This document shows, one piece after another, positions 50,084 through 58,446 of a stretch of DNA of 64,000 nucleotides. This DNA comes from an uncultured Dysosmobacter sp. Its GTDB lineage: Bacteria > Bacillota > Clostridia > Oscillospirales > Oscillospiraceae. The notes beneath the pieces are model-generated. The model had not been told where the DNA came from, did no database searches, and worked only from the letters and a program-made list of their open reading frames with translations. Each line of letters begins with the position of its first letter. Within the stretch, counting starts at the first letter, position 1. The position numbers and the translations under genes were made by a program. The DNA lies in the NCBI GenBank assembly GCA_934590165.1, contig CAKTOO010000008.1, positions 1-64,000 of the forward strand, written 5' to 3'.

Positions 50084-51805
50084 TTGAAGATTTCCGCCAC
50101 CAAAGCGATCATGGAGTGTTTGCTGGAGCAGGATGTGGACACCGTTTTCGGGTATCCCGGCGGCACCATTTTGAACCTCTATGACGAGCTCTACCGCTAC
50201 CGGGGCCGCATCCGCCACGTACTCACCGCCCACGAGCAGGGCGCCGCCCACGCGGCGGACGGCTACGCCCGCTCCACAGGGAAGGTGGGCGTGTGCTTCG
50301 CCACCTCCGGTCCCGGCGCCACCAACCTCACCACCGGCATCGCCACCGCCCACCTGGACTCCTCTCCCGTGGTGTTTATCACCTGCAACGTGGGCGAGAA
50401 CCTGCTGGGCCGTGACGCTTTCCAGGAGGTGGACTCCACCGGCATCGTCATGCCCATTACCAAGGCCGCTTTCCTGGTGCGGGACGCCCAGCAGATCCCC
50501 GACGTCATGCGCCAGGCCTTCGCTGTGGCCGCCAACGGCCGGCCCGGCCCGGTCCTCATCGACTTTTTGAAAAACGTGACCGCTCCCCAGGAGATGGTGG
50601 ACTATGAGTTCATCCCCTGGCGGGAGAACCGCCGCTGCGCCGGCGTCCGGGAGCTGAACGCCAGCTGCCTGGTGGAAAAGCCCCAGGCCGACCCCCAGGA
50701 CATCGACATCCTGCTGGAGATGATTGCCGAGGCGGAGCGCCCCATGGTCATCTGCGGCGGCGGCGTGGTCCGGGGCCGTGCCGACAAGGAATTCCGCATC
50801 TTTGCTGAAAAGCTGGACGCGCCGGTAGCCATCACCCTGATGGGCGGCGGCGGCTTCCCCGGCGACCACCCCCTCACCACCGGAATGATCGGTATGCACG
50901 GCTCCAAGGCCTCCAATATCGCCTGCAGCCAGTGCGACCTGCTTATCGCCGTGGGCTGCCGCTTTTCCGACCGGGTGGCCCTGGACCCCAAGACCTTCGC
51001 CAAGCAGGCGAAGATCGTGCAGATCGATATTGACCGGGCTGAGATCGATAAAAACGTCCTTACGGACCACCACATCATCGGCTCCGCCAAGCGGGTTTTG
51101 GAATCTTTGAACCAGCGGATGCCGCAATATGACCATGCGGTGTGGAAGGCCCGCATTCTCCCCCTGCGGGCCCCCTCCGTGGCGGAGGACTCTCCCATTC
51201 TGACACCCCAGCAGATCATGGAGGGCATCCGCCTGCTGGTGCCGGAGGATACCATCGTAGCCACCGATGTGGGCCAGCATCAGATGTGGGCGGCAAAATA
51301 CCTGCATTTCACCTATCCCGGCCAGCTGCTGACCTCCGGAGGCTTCGGCACCATGGGCTTTGGCCTGGGCGCCGCTATCGGCGCCCAGATGGGCAATCCG
51401 GACAAGCGGGTCATCCATATCACCGGCGACGGCTGCTTCCGGATGAACTGCCACGAGCTCTGCACCGTGGAGCATTATCGTCTCCCCATCATCACGGTCA
51501 TCTTCAACAACGGCACCCTGGGTATGGTGCGGCAGTGGCAGAACCTTATTTATGAAAAGCGCTTCTCCGAGACCACCCTGGACCGTGGACCAGATTTTGT
51601 GAAGCTGGCGGAGGCCTACGGGCTACACGGCTACCGGGCCCGCACCCGGGTGGAGGTGGAGGATGCCCTCCGCCAGGCCCTTGCCTGCGGCACCGGCGCG
51701 GTCATCGACTGCGTGCTGGACATTGACGAGATGGTGCGCCCCATGGTGGCCGCCGGCTCGCCCATCACTGACTTTTTGCTGAGCGAGAGGAGGGATGACA
51801 CTTGA
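50084..51805 (+). CDS. ilvB: Acetolactate synthase large subunit
   Basis: 573-residue thiamine-diphosphate enzyme for the first common step of branched-chain amino-acid synthesis. N-terminal ThDP domain with VFGYPGG and the catalytic glutamate in TAHEQGAAHAADGYAR; central FAD-binding region; C-terminal ThDP/Mg motif GDGCFRMNCHEL...IFNNGTLGM. The quinone-binding and RQW regions typical of the anabolic, FAD-type enzyme are present. It starts with TTG at 50084, 8 nt after AGGAGG. It lies inside the spoIIID element and is coupled to ilvN by a 4-bp overlap. Confidence 0.96.
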   Translation: MKISATKAIMECLLEQDVDTVFGYPGGTILNLYDELYRYRGRIRHVLTAHEQGAAHAADGYARSTGKVGVCFATSGPGATNLTTGIATAHLDSSPVVFITCNVGENLLGRDAFQEVDSTGIVMPITKAAFLVRDAQQIPDVMRQAFAVAANGRPGPVLIDFLKNVTAPQEMVDYEFIPWRENRRCAGVRELNASCLVEKPQADPQDIDILLEMIAEAERPMVICGGGVVRGRADKEFRIFAEKLDAPVAITLMGGGGFPGDHPLTTGMIGMHGSKASNIACSQCDLLIAVGCRFSDRVALDPKTFAKQAKIVQIDIDRAEIDKNVLTDHHIIGSAKRVLESLNQRMPQYDHAVWKARILPLRAPSVAEDSPILTPQQIMEGIRLLVPEDTIVATDVGQHQMWAAKYLHFTYPGQLLTSGGFGTMGFGLGAAIGAQMGNPDKRVIHITGDGCFRMNCHELCTVEHYRLPIITVIFNNGTLGMVRQWQNLIYEKRFSETTLDRGPDFVKLAEAYGLHGYRARTRVEVEDALRQALACGTGAVIDCVLDIDEMVRPMVAAGSPITDFLLSERRDDT

Positions 51806-52368
51806 AAAAGGAATTCAATATGGAGCGGAAGCTCTACACCCTCTGTATCCTGGTGGACGATACCCCCGGCGTCCTCAGCCAGGTGGCCCGCCTGTTCTCC
51901 CGCAACGGATATAATATCGAATCCATCGTCTCCGGTGCCACGGACCGTCCCGGCATCACCCGCATCTCCATCGAGATCCTGGGCGATGAGATGATGATCG
52001 ACCAGATCGCCGCCCAATGCCGCAAGCTGCTGCCGGTGAAGGCCGTGAAGATTCTGGACGAGGAGAGCTGCATCCGCCGGGAGATCGCGCTGATCAAGGT
52101 CAGCGCCCAGGACCGCAACACCCGGGATGAGATCATCCAGCTGGTGAACATCTTCCGGGCCCAGGTCATCGACATCAGCCACAGCTCCCTGACCATCTGG
52201 GTCTTTGGCAGCCATAGAAAAAACTCCGCCCTCATCGGGATGCTGGAGGACTTCGGCATTCTGGAGATCGCAAAGACCGGCACCATCGCCATCGAGCGGG
52301 GGCGCAGCACCATCTACGACAACAACAAGCTCCAAGAGGAGTACAACTACGGCAAGCACGTTTTGTAA
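51802..52368 (+). CDS. ilvN: Acetolactate synthase small (regulatory) subunit
   Basis: 188-residue regulatory subunit. An ACT domain (~10-85, LYTLCILVDDTPGVLSQVARLFSRNGYNIESI in part) binds the feedback inhibitor valine and a C-terminal ALS_ss_C-like region (~90-165) activates the large subunit. The TTG at 51802 overlaps the ilvB stop (TTGA) and has AGGAGGG 7 nt upstream; an ATG at 51820 is possible. It is longer than the short E. coli form and like other Firmicutes IlvN/IlvH. Confidence 0.94.
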   Translation: MKKEFNMERKLYTLCILVDDTPGVLSQVARLFSRNGYNIESIVSGATDRPGITRISIEILGDEMMIDQIAAQCRKLLPVKAVKILDEESCIRREIALIKVSAQDRNTRDEIIQLVNIFRAQVIDISHSSLTIWVFGSHRKNSALIGMLEDFGILEIAKTGTIAIERGRSTIYDNNKLQEEYNYGKHVL

Positions 52369-52384
52369 GGAAGGACCCCCCAGC

Positions 52385-53154
52385 ATGATCGCAAAATGGA
52401 ACATCACGATCCCCGAACTCACCGAAGAGGAACCCCGCAGCGCCTATGTCTACGTACCGGACGCTTTTGAAGAGGCCCCCGAGGCCCGCTATCCGGTCCT
52501 CTATATGTTCGACGGCCACAATGTCTTTTTCGATGAGGACGCCACCTACGGCAAAAGCTGGGGCATGGCGGACTTTGTACATGAGACCCAGCTGCCGGCC
52601 ATCATCGCGGCGGTGGAGTGCAACCACAGTCCCGACAACGGGCGCCTCTGCGAGTATTCCCCCTTCACCTTCGACACGCCGGATCTGGGCCATGTGGATG
52701 GCCGGGGCCATACCACCATGGAGTGGACGGTGAACACCTTTAAGCCCTACATCGACGCGGAGTTTCCCACGTTGCCGGACCGGGCCCACACCTTCATTGC
52801 CGGCAGCTCCATGGGCGGGCTCATGAGCCTGTACGCGGTCACGGCGTATAACCACGTTTTTTCCCGGGCGGCAGCCCTGTCCCCCTCCATCTGGTTCGCC
52901 ACGGGGCGGCTGGACCGGCTGCTGCGCACCGCCCCCCTGGAGCCGGACACGGTGGTTTATATGGACTACGGCTCCCGGGAGCTGGCCTTCCACAGCAACA
53001 TGAAGCACCAGTTCAGCCGGGTGGCCGCCCGGCTGAACTGGCGCGTGGCGTGATGCTGGAAAGCCGCATTGTCCCCGGCGGCGACCACAACGAGGCCAGC
53101 TGGGAACGGCAGATCCCCTTCTTCATGGACACCTTGCTCTACGGATTGGAATGA
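52385..53154 (+). pseudogene. Alpha/beta-hydrolase esterase (PF00756-like), frameshifted near its end
   Basis: From ATG 52385 the frame encodes a D-esterase-like hydrolase: YPVLYMFDGHNVFFDEDATYG, the nucleophile elbow AGSSMGGLMS (Ser near 142) and DYGSREL. It stops at 53051-53053 (NWRVA). The expected end continues in another frame: VMLESRIVPGGDHNEASWERQI to TGA 53152-53154, which contains the catalytic histidine in GGDHNEASW. One missing base near 53043 accounts for this. Restored length would be ~256 residues. As written it lacks its catalytic His; real decay or sequencing error. Confidence 0.8.
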
Positions 53155-53196
53155 CATAAGATCACCCACCACTTTACAGGGAAAAGAGAGGGACAT

Positions 53197-53825
53197 ATGA
53201 AAAACATCATTTTTATCTCCCCCAACTTTCCCACCAACTACTGGCAGTTCTGCCGCGAACTGAAAAACAACGGCATGAATGTGCTGGGCATCGGCGACCA
53301 GCCCTATGACCAGCTGAGTCCCAACCTGAAGGACAGTCTCAATGAGTATTACAAGGTGGGCAGTCTGGAAAATTATGACGAGGTCTACCGGGCGGTGGCC
53401 TTCCTCACCTTCAAGCACGGCCGCATCGACTGGCTGGAGTCCAACAACGAGTACTGGCTGACCATGGACGCCCGCCTGCGGACGGACTTCCACATCGCCA
53501 GCGGCTTCCAGGATGAGGATATGCCCCGGGTCCGCTACAAGTCCAGAATGAAGGAGTTCTACGCCAAGGCCGGCATCCCCACCGCCCGCTACCACCTGGT
53601 GGATGACCTGGAGGGCTGCCGCGCCTTTTTGAAGACGGTGGGCTATCCCGCCGTGGCCAAGCCCGACAACGGCGTGGGCGCCGCCGGCACCCACAAGATC
53701 CAAAGTGATGAGGACCTGGTCCATTTCATGGAGGACTATCCCAAGGACGTGCCCTACATCATGGAGGAGTTCATCCACGCCACCATCAACTCCTACGACG
53801 CCATTATCGACTCCCATGGGAATGC
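53197..53825 (+). pseudogene. ATP-grasp protein, truncated at a rearrangement junction
   Basis: About 209 residues from ATG 53197 (GAGAGGGAC upstream) are a good ATP-grasp N-terminal half: NIIFISPNFPTNYWQF opening, a pre-ATP-grasp domain, then KSRMKEFYAKAGIPTARY, GYPAVAKPDNGVGAAGT (ATP loop) and YIMEEFIHATINSYDAIIDSHGN. Homologues should continue with the Mg-binding C-terminal half, but after ~53822 the frame reads the antisense of the ABC ATPase gene and ends at 53968-53970. The gene has been cut by joining to inverted DNA and cannot make a full active site. Confidence 0.8.
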
Positions 53826-54562
53826 TTTGTCATCAAAAATTCTTCGTAGGCATCACAATAGAGTTGAACCTCATCGCCAAATGCGATCTGCCGTCCCTTG
53901 TCCAGCCACAGGATCTTGCTGCACATATCCCGTAGTTGGCCAATGGAATGGGACACCAGGATGGTTGTAGCACCGCCATTTATAATTTCACGCATTTTCT
54001 TTTCGCTTTTCTTCTTGAAAGCACCATCGCCCACCGACAGCACCTCGTCCAGGATCAGGATGTCTGGCTGTACCAGAGATGCGATAGCGAAGGCCAGCCG
54101 GGACTTCATGCCGGAGGACAGCTGCTTGAAGGGCCGGTCCTGAAAATCCTGCAATTCCGCGAAATCAATGATCTGGTCATACATTTCATCCATGAATTTT
54201 CGGGTGTAGCCCAACATGGCACCGCGAAGATACGTATTTTCCCGGACTGTCAGGTCTCCGTCAAAGCCGCTGGCTAGTTCCAACAGGGCAGCGATATTGC
54301 CCTCCCGCTTCACCCAACCTTTGGTGGGCTCCATAATGCCAGAAATAGCTTTCAGCAATGTGGACTTACCGGCGCCGTTGGTGCCAATGATGCCCAGCAT
54401 ATCCCCTTTTTCCAGTGAAAAGGTGACATCACGGTCTGCCCAGAATTCCGCAACGTGGTAGTTGTGCTTCAGCCGCCGCATGATGTATTCTTTTAGGCCG
54501 ATTTCTTTAAAATCACCGGTCATATAGCGGATAGACACATTTTCCAATTGTAAAACGCTCAT
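53804..54562 (-). CDS. Polysaccharide/teichoic-acid ABC exporter ATPase
   Basis: 252-residue ATPase of the TagH/RfbB/Wzt group. Walker A GTNGAGKST (~58-66), Q-loop region, signature LSSGMKSRLAFA, Walker B ILILDEVLSVGD and the H-loop VSHS. It energises export of lipid-linked polysaccharide with the permease upstream. The last residues (HSHGSR) come from the antisense of the truncated ATP-grasp gene, so the natural C-terminus was lost at the junction near 53826, though the nucleotide-binding domain is complete. The ATG at 54562 follows GGAGGG. The gene is visibly A/T-richer than the flanking chromosome. Confidence 0.9.
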   Translation of the reverse strand: MSVLQLENVSIRYMTGDFKEIGLKEYIMRRLKHNYHVAEFWADRDVTFSLEKGDMLGIIGTNGAGKSTLLKAISGIMEPTKGWVKREGNIAALLELASGFDGDLTVRENTYLRGAMLGYTRKFMDEMYDQIIDFAELQDFQDRPFKQLSSGMKSRLAFAIASLVQPDILILDEVLSVGDGAFKKKSEKKMREIINGGATTILVSHSIGQLRDMCSKILWLDKGRQIAFGDEVQLYCDAYEEFLMTKHSHGSR

Positions 54563-54575
54563 GCCTGTCCCTCCG

Positions 54576-55343
54576 TTATACGTAATATAGGAAACGGTGG
54601 TTATACTTCTTGTACATCCAGCAGCCAATGCCCAGCACGATGACCACGTCCGCCGCCATCAGCAGATGAAACCAAATGGTGGGAATGGTAGCCTCGATGA
54701 CGATTTTGCGGAAATAGCGGATGAACAGATACACCGGATTCAGCAAAAACAGGCACTGCACATTATAAAAATACCGGTCAATTGTATAAAAGATGGCGGA
54801 CATATACATCAGCAACTGGGTAAACACCGACCACAGGTACTGGATGTCCCGGAAGAACATGAACAGCGCCGACAGGATCAGCCCCACGCCGATGTTGAAC
54901 AGCACCAGGCACCCGATGGGATACAGCAGGAAAATCAGCTTCCAGGTGAAGGTGATGTCGTCCAGCACGCAGAACACGAAAAACACGCACAGCGTCAGGC
55001 CGAAATTGATGAGGGTCTGGACGTTCTTGGAGAACAGGAACAGGTACTTGGGCACGTTGACTTTCGTAAAAATCCTCGAATTTCCCATCAGGGAGGCCAT
55101 GCCCTCCCGGGTGGATTCGCTGAAATAGCTGAACACCAGGTTGCCGCAGAACAAATACGTGGTGTAGTGAGGGGTGCTCCGTCCGAAAAACTGGGTGAAC
55201 ACCAGCCGCATCACCAGCAGCATCAGCAGCGGCGGCAGCACGCTCCACGCCATGCCCAGCGCCGTCCGCTTGTATTTCTTTTTGAAGTCCCGCTTCACCA
55301 GTTTCTCAAAGAGGAACTGGTGAAGCCTTAGTTTCTGAATCAT
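54576..55343 (-). CDS. Polysaccharide ABC-2 type exporter permease
   Basis: 255-residue ABC-2 permease (TagG/RfbA/Wzm type) with six hydrophobic helices. Characteristic opening FLFEKLVKRDFKKKYKRTALGMAWSVL and conserved FFRDIQYLWSVFTQLLMYMS-like region near the C-terminal half. With the ATPase 13 bp downstream it forms an exporter for lipid-linked O-antigen or teichoic-acid-like glycans. AGGAGCGC precedes the ATG, 12 bp after the stop of a UDP-glucose dehydrogenase remnant. Confidence 0.92.
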   Translation of the reverse strand: MIQKLRLHQFLFEKLVKRDFKKKYKRTALGMAWSVLPPLLMLLVMRLVFTQFFGRSTPHYTTYLFCGNLVFSYFSESTREGMASLMGNSRIFTKVNVPKYLFLFSKNVQTLINFGLTLCVFFVFCVLDDITFTWKLIFLLYPIGCLVLFNIGVGLILSALFMFFRDIQYLWSVFTQLLMYMSAIFYTIDRYFYNVQCLFLLNPVYLFIRYFRKIVIEATIPTIWFHLLMAADVVIVLGIGCWMYKKYNHRFLYYV

Positions 55344-55355
55344 ATGCGCTCCTAA

Positions 55356-55514
55356 TCAATCCCGGAAATACAGGTCCCGGGTGTATACCTTGTCCATCAC
55401 CGGCTCCAGCTCCGGGCTGTACCGGTTGGCGATGATCACCTGGCTGACGGCCTTGAACACCTCCCAGTCCCGCAGCACCCGGCTGCCGAAGAAGGTGTCC
55501 TCCTTCAGGGTATC
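55356..55514 (-). pseudogene. UDP-glucose 6-dehydrogenase, C-terminal remnant
   Basis: About 52 codons end at TGA 55358-55356 and read [19 protein letters not shown] then [19 protein letters not shown] and [12 protein letters not shown]. This is the C-terminal UDP-binding end of a UDP-glucose/GDP-mannose-type dehydrogenase. Upstream of ~55514 homology stops at IS-like DNA. Most of the gene (~340 codons) is missing. It belonged to the same polysaccharide cluster as the exporter genes. Confidence 0.75.
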
Positions 55515-55558
55515 TCGGGATTCAGAGGCGCCCCGAAGTAACCAGCGATGAGCACTGA

Positions 55559-55828
55559 TCCAGAATTGACTGCCGCATTAACCGCCGTCCTGGCAAGTTG
55601 CCTCGTGTTTCTGATAAGGCAATTGACTGGAAACGGTATATCGAAAATCGCAGGTCCTCAGTGCGCTGCAAAGTGGAGCATGCATTCCGGATCATCAAAT
55701 GTCAATTTGGCTACAAGAAAACAGTGTACCGCGGGCTGATGAAAAACGAAAACCGGCTCTACGCCATGTTCGCTTGCGCAAATCTGTATTCTCTTGCCAT
55801 CGCCGGGCGAAAACTCTCCACGGACTGA
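55559..55828 (+). pseudogene. IS5-family transposase, C-terminal remnant
   Basis: An open stretch from after TGA 55556-55558 to TGA 55826-55828 reads [20 protein letters not shown], then RSSVRCKVEHAFRIIKCQFGY, GLMKNENRLYAMFACANLYS. This is the end of an IS5-type DDE transposase including the last catalytic-glutamate region (VEHAFR). The N-terminal three quarters are missing and no start exists, so it is inactive. The IS right end follows at ~55957-55972. Confidence 0.8.
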
Positions 55829-56130
55829 TATGGGGTTCGTCTGCCCTTTTTCGGAAAAAGTGTTTAAATAGCAGAGGAATACTGGCTGTTTTCAGTCCAA
55901 ACCACACTTATTTGCTAAAAATCCCCATCGCTTCATTATGCCATGGGCATGAAGGCGATTTCAGAGGTCCCCTAATCCTGCGGTCTCAGACGGTCCTGAA
56001 CCTAAATCTCACAAACAGCAAAGGGAGCAGAAAACTGCACCCTTTACTGTTGAACGTACTGCGGGCAAAAAGCGAACTGCTGAACACCTGCCGTTTCCAT
56101 ATCACGGCCCCATAATACACTCTCCCCATT
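55829..56130. other. IS right flank and unrecognised DNA
   Basis: 55829-55972 is the non-coding right end of the IS remnant, ending GATTTCAGAGGTCCCC (55957-55972), whose reverse complement looks like an IS5-type terminal repeat. 55973-56130 shows no gene or repeat that I can name. Confidence 0.5.
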
Positions 56131-57585
56131 TTACCCGCTTTGTTTCTGCAAAAGACGGAGGTAGACGTCGACTGTCCCGTCTTCGTCTACCTCTATCTTT
56201 TCAACCAGCTGCTTCAGCTGGGCGTTATTCAGTTTTTTCACGGACACAAAGTCCTTCAAATGATCCATAGTCCGTCGGATGACCCGGTCGATATCCGCAT
56301 CATTCAAATCATGGAGCTGCATCTGTCGGAGTTCCTCCTCCAACCGGAGTAGTTCCGCCTTGCTGGCATTCAGCTTCTGATCCAGCTCCTGCCGGGTGAT
56401 GATGTCATCCGCATAGAGATCCAGAAACTTTTGCCGCTGCTTTTCCAGCTTTGCCAGCCGCGCCTGTACAGCTGTCCGGCGTTCATCCTGATTCGTCTCC
56501 TGCTGACAAGCGTCCCGCAGTTTCTGCCGCAGGCCTTGTTCCACATGGGTGCGGTCTTTCAGCAGCGACAGGAAGTATTCGTCCAGGCAGGCGATCAGCT
56601 CCTCCTCATCCACAGTGACCGCGTTGGGACAGTTATGGATTCCCTGTCCATTGTGCTTGCTGCACACCCAGCGGACGTATGTATTCCTGTACGTCCGGCT
56701 GACCCGGCGGAAGGACCATCCGCAGTACTTACAGACGATCAGGGTGGAGAACAGATGCTTGTTGCTCTGGCGCTGATGCCCTGTCTGGAACATCTTCCGT
56801 CTGGACTGCATCAGTTCCCCCGCCCGTCGGAACAGCTCATCGCTGATGATCCGCAGTTCGGGCTTTTCTGCGATCTGCCATTCAGACTGGTCCCGGCGGA
56901 CCCGCTCACTGGTAAGGAAATCCGCGATCTCCTCCTTGCCGTTGATCACTTTCCCCGTATAGATCGGATTGGTCAGGATCCGGCAGACCGTGACCTGGCT
57001 CCAGCTGCAGTTCCGCTTGGTTTTCAGCCCCTGACGGTTCAGCATATCCGCGATCTTGCTGCCGCCATAGCCGTCCTCCACATACCAGCGGTACATCTGA
57101 CGGATGATTGCCGCTTCTTCCTCGTTGATTTTCAGGTTGAAGTAATCCCCGATGATCTTATCATAGCCGTATACAAGGTTGGGGACTTTTCCTTTCTCCG
57201 CATTGATATGTTTGCCGAACTTGACCCGCTTCGAAGTGTTGCGGGATTCCTCCTGCGCCAGTGCGCCAAATACGGTGAGCACGAACTCACTGTCACCCAT
57301 GGACGTCATGTTTGCCGTCAGGAATACCGTTTCGATTCCCAGGGCTTTCAAACGGCGGACGCTCTGCAGCAGGTCCACGGTATTGCGGGCCATACGGGAG
57401 ATGTCCTTTACCACGAGCATCTGAAACAGTCCCCGTTCGGCATCGGCCATCATCTGCTGGAATTCTTTCCGCCGCTTGATCTTGGTCCCGGAGATTCCCT
57501 CATCGGCATAGAGTCGGACCAATTCATGCCCATTCTTTTCCGCGTATTCCACAAAGAAGTTCTTCTGAACAGCAAGACTGTTCAA
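56131..57585 (-). CDS. Large serine recombinase of the spoIIID element
   Basis: 485 residues from the first usable start (TTG 57585). Resolvase-type catalytic domain with GISGTKIKRRKEFQQMM, VVKDISRMARN and the E-helix; recombinase domain (LKTKRNCSWSQVTVCRILTNPIYTGKV in parts); zinc-ribbon with CKYCGW and CSKHNGQGIHNC; and a C-terminal coiled-coil region (~350-430). The catalytic serine is encoded just upstream in the same frame (YCRVSTDKTDQ, TCC at 57606-57604), but no ATG, GTG or TTG precedes it before a stop. AGGAGG at 57649-57644 and a TTG at 57638 in another frame suggest a one-base lesion at the start. Role: integration/excision of this element. Confidence 0.85.
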   Translation of the reverse strand: MNSLAVQKNFFVEYAEKNGHELVRLYADEGISGTKIKRRKEFQQMMADAERGLFQMLVVKDISRMARNTVDLLQSVRRLKALGIETVFLTANMTSMGDSEFVLTVFGALAQEESRNTSKRVKFGKHINAEKGKVPNLVYGYDKIIGDYFNLKINEEEAAIIRQMYRWYVEDGYGGSKIADMLNRQGLKTKRNCSWSQVTVCRILTNPIYTGKVINGKEEIADFLTSERVRRDQSEWQIAEKPELRIISDELFRRAGELMQSRRKMFQTGHQRQSNKHLFSTLIVCKYCGWSFRRVSRTYRNTYVRWVCSKHNGQGIHNCPNAVTVDEEELIACLDEYFLSLLKDRTHVEQGLRQKLRDACQQETNQDERRTAVQARLAKLEKQRQKFLDLYADDIITRQELDQKLNASKAELLRLEEELRQMQLHDLNDADIDRVIRRTMDHLKDFVSVKKLNNAQLKQLVEKIEVDEDGTVDVYLRLLQKQSG

Positions 57586-57685
57586 CTGATCCGTCTTATC
57601 CGTGGATACCCGGCAGTATGCTGCGATCCTCGTAGCAAAGACACCTCCTTTCTTCCATACTCTGATCTCAGCGGCCCGTGGACAC

Positions 57686-57823
57686 TTATGCTGTACGGGG
57701 CGTTTTGTCTTCCCTTAGCAAAAGCTCCTCCGACATCGCCGGAATATTAGCCTGTGCCAACAGTGCCAGCAACAGGTCTGTATACTCCTTCTGTTTCTCT
57801 GCTGGATGGATCTGAACAGTCAT
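57686..57823 (-). CDS. Small ORF upstream of the recombinase
   Basis: 45 codons: MTVQIHPAEKQKEYTDLLLA then LLAQANIPAMSEELLLREDK. AAGGGGG lies 8 nt before the ATG at 57823. It ends 101 bp before the recombinase's first usable start codon. I do not recognise a domain. Its position suggests a small accessory or regulatory protein of the element, possibly a directionality partner. Confidence 0.55.
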   Translation of the reverse strand: MTVQIHPAEKQKEYTDLLLALLAQANIPAMSEELLLREDKTPRTA

Positions 57824-57876
57824 TGGCTTGTCCCCCTTTCTGATCTCACTCCACCATATGCGTCGGTCCGGTTCCT

Positions 57877-58265
57877 TTAGAACGACGCGCGCATATGTCC
57901 AACGCAAATTCCTCCGCAGGAATTTCCTATGATAAAGAACCCCTTGCGCAAAGAGCGAATGAGCCGCGTATACCATTCCCGCTTTTCCGGCATGTTCATT
58001 GACATCGTCCGCGCCAGCTTCGCAGCCGCGTCCTAATCCTGGCGGAAGTGCATCTGCACCGACGCCTGCCTCAGAGCCGCCTTTGCACGCTCGTTTTCGA
58101 CCCATTGGCTGGCGAACCAGCCGCCGATCCCAAGCTTCCGCCCTTCGCGCAGGATGCGCACCGGCATTCCGTCCTGCCTCCAGTTTAAATTCTGGCGCTC
58201 GTCCAGCAGCAGGACCAGCGGGCACCGGGCATCCGCAGCCGTCGAAGTTCGGCTGTCCCAGATGA
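57877..58265 (-). pseudogene. Conjugation-type HerA/VirB4-like ATPase remnant with premature stop
   Basis: On the minus strand the frame reads CPLVLLLDERQNLNWRQDGM (Walker-B-like LLLDE), PVRILREGRKLGIGGWFASQ, ALRQASVQMHFRQD, then an in-frame TAG at 58035-58033, and continues DAAAKLARTMSMN to TAA 57879-57877. This resembles the C-terminal part of DUF87/HerA-type or VirB4/TraG-like DNA-transfer ATPases from integrative elements. The 5' part is absent beyond 58265. It is a dead relic suggesting a conjugative ancestry for the element. Confidence 0.6.
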
Positions 58266-58394
58266 CCCGCAGGACATGTATAACTTTACAGCATACAGCA
58301 TAACTGCGTATTTAATCGTGATGCGTTACCTAACATTACAATAATGTTTGCAGATGGTTTCCACATTTCTGTTTGGAGCAGGCCCTATGAAATG
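58266..58394. other. Gene-free stretch between pseudogene and xis-like gene
   Basis: AT-rich, with a short ACAGCATACAGCATA tandem repeat near 58288. No gene or clear promoter seen. Confidence 0.4.
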
Positions 58395-58431
58395 CCAAAA
58401 AATAAAAACTGCACGGCATCACACCGTGCAG
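58395..58431 (-). terminator. Terminator of the excisionase-like gene
   Basis: CTGCACGG and CCGTGCAG stem; on the minus strand it is followed by TTTTTATTTTTT. Confidence 0.85.
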
Positions 58432-58446
58432 TCCAGGTGAATTATG

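Noticed and set aside
55518..55534. Left inverted repeat of the IS5-family element (GGATTCAGAGGCGCCCC)
   Set aside because: It resembles the right end at 55957-55972 but is in the same orientation, not inverted, and needs a gap to align. It cannot be the natural left end of this copy; chance or a second scrambled IS end is possible.
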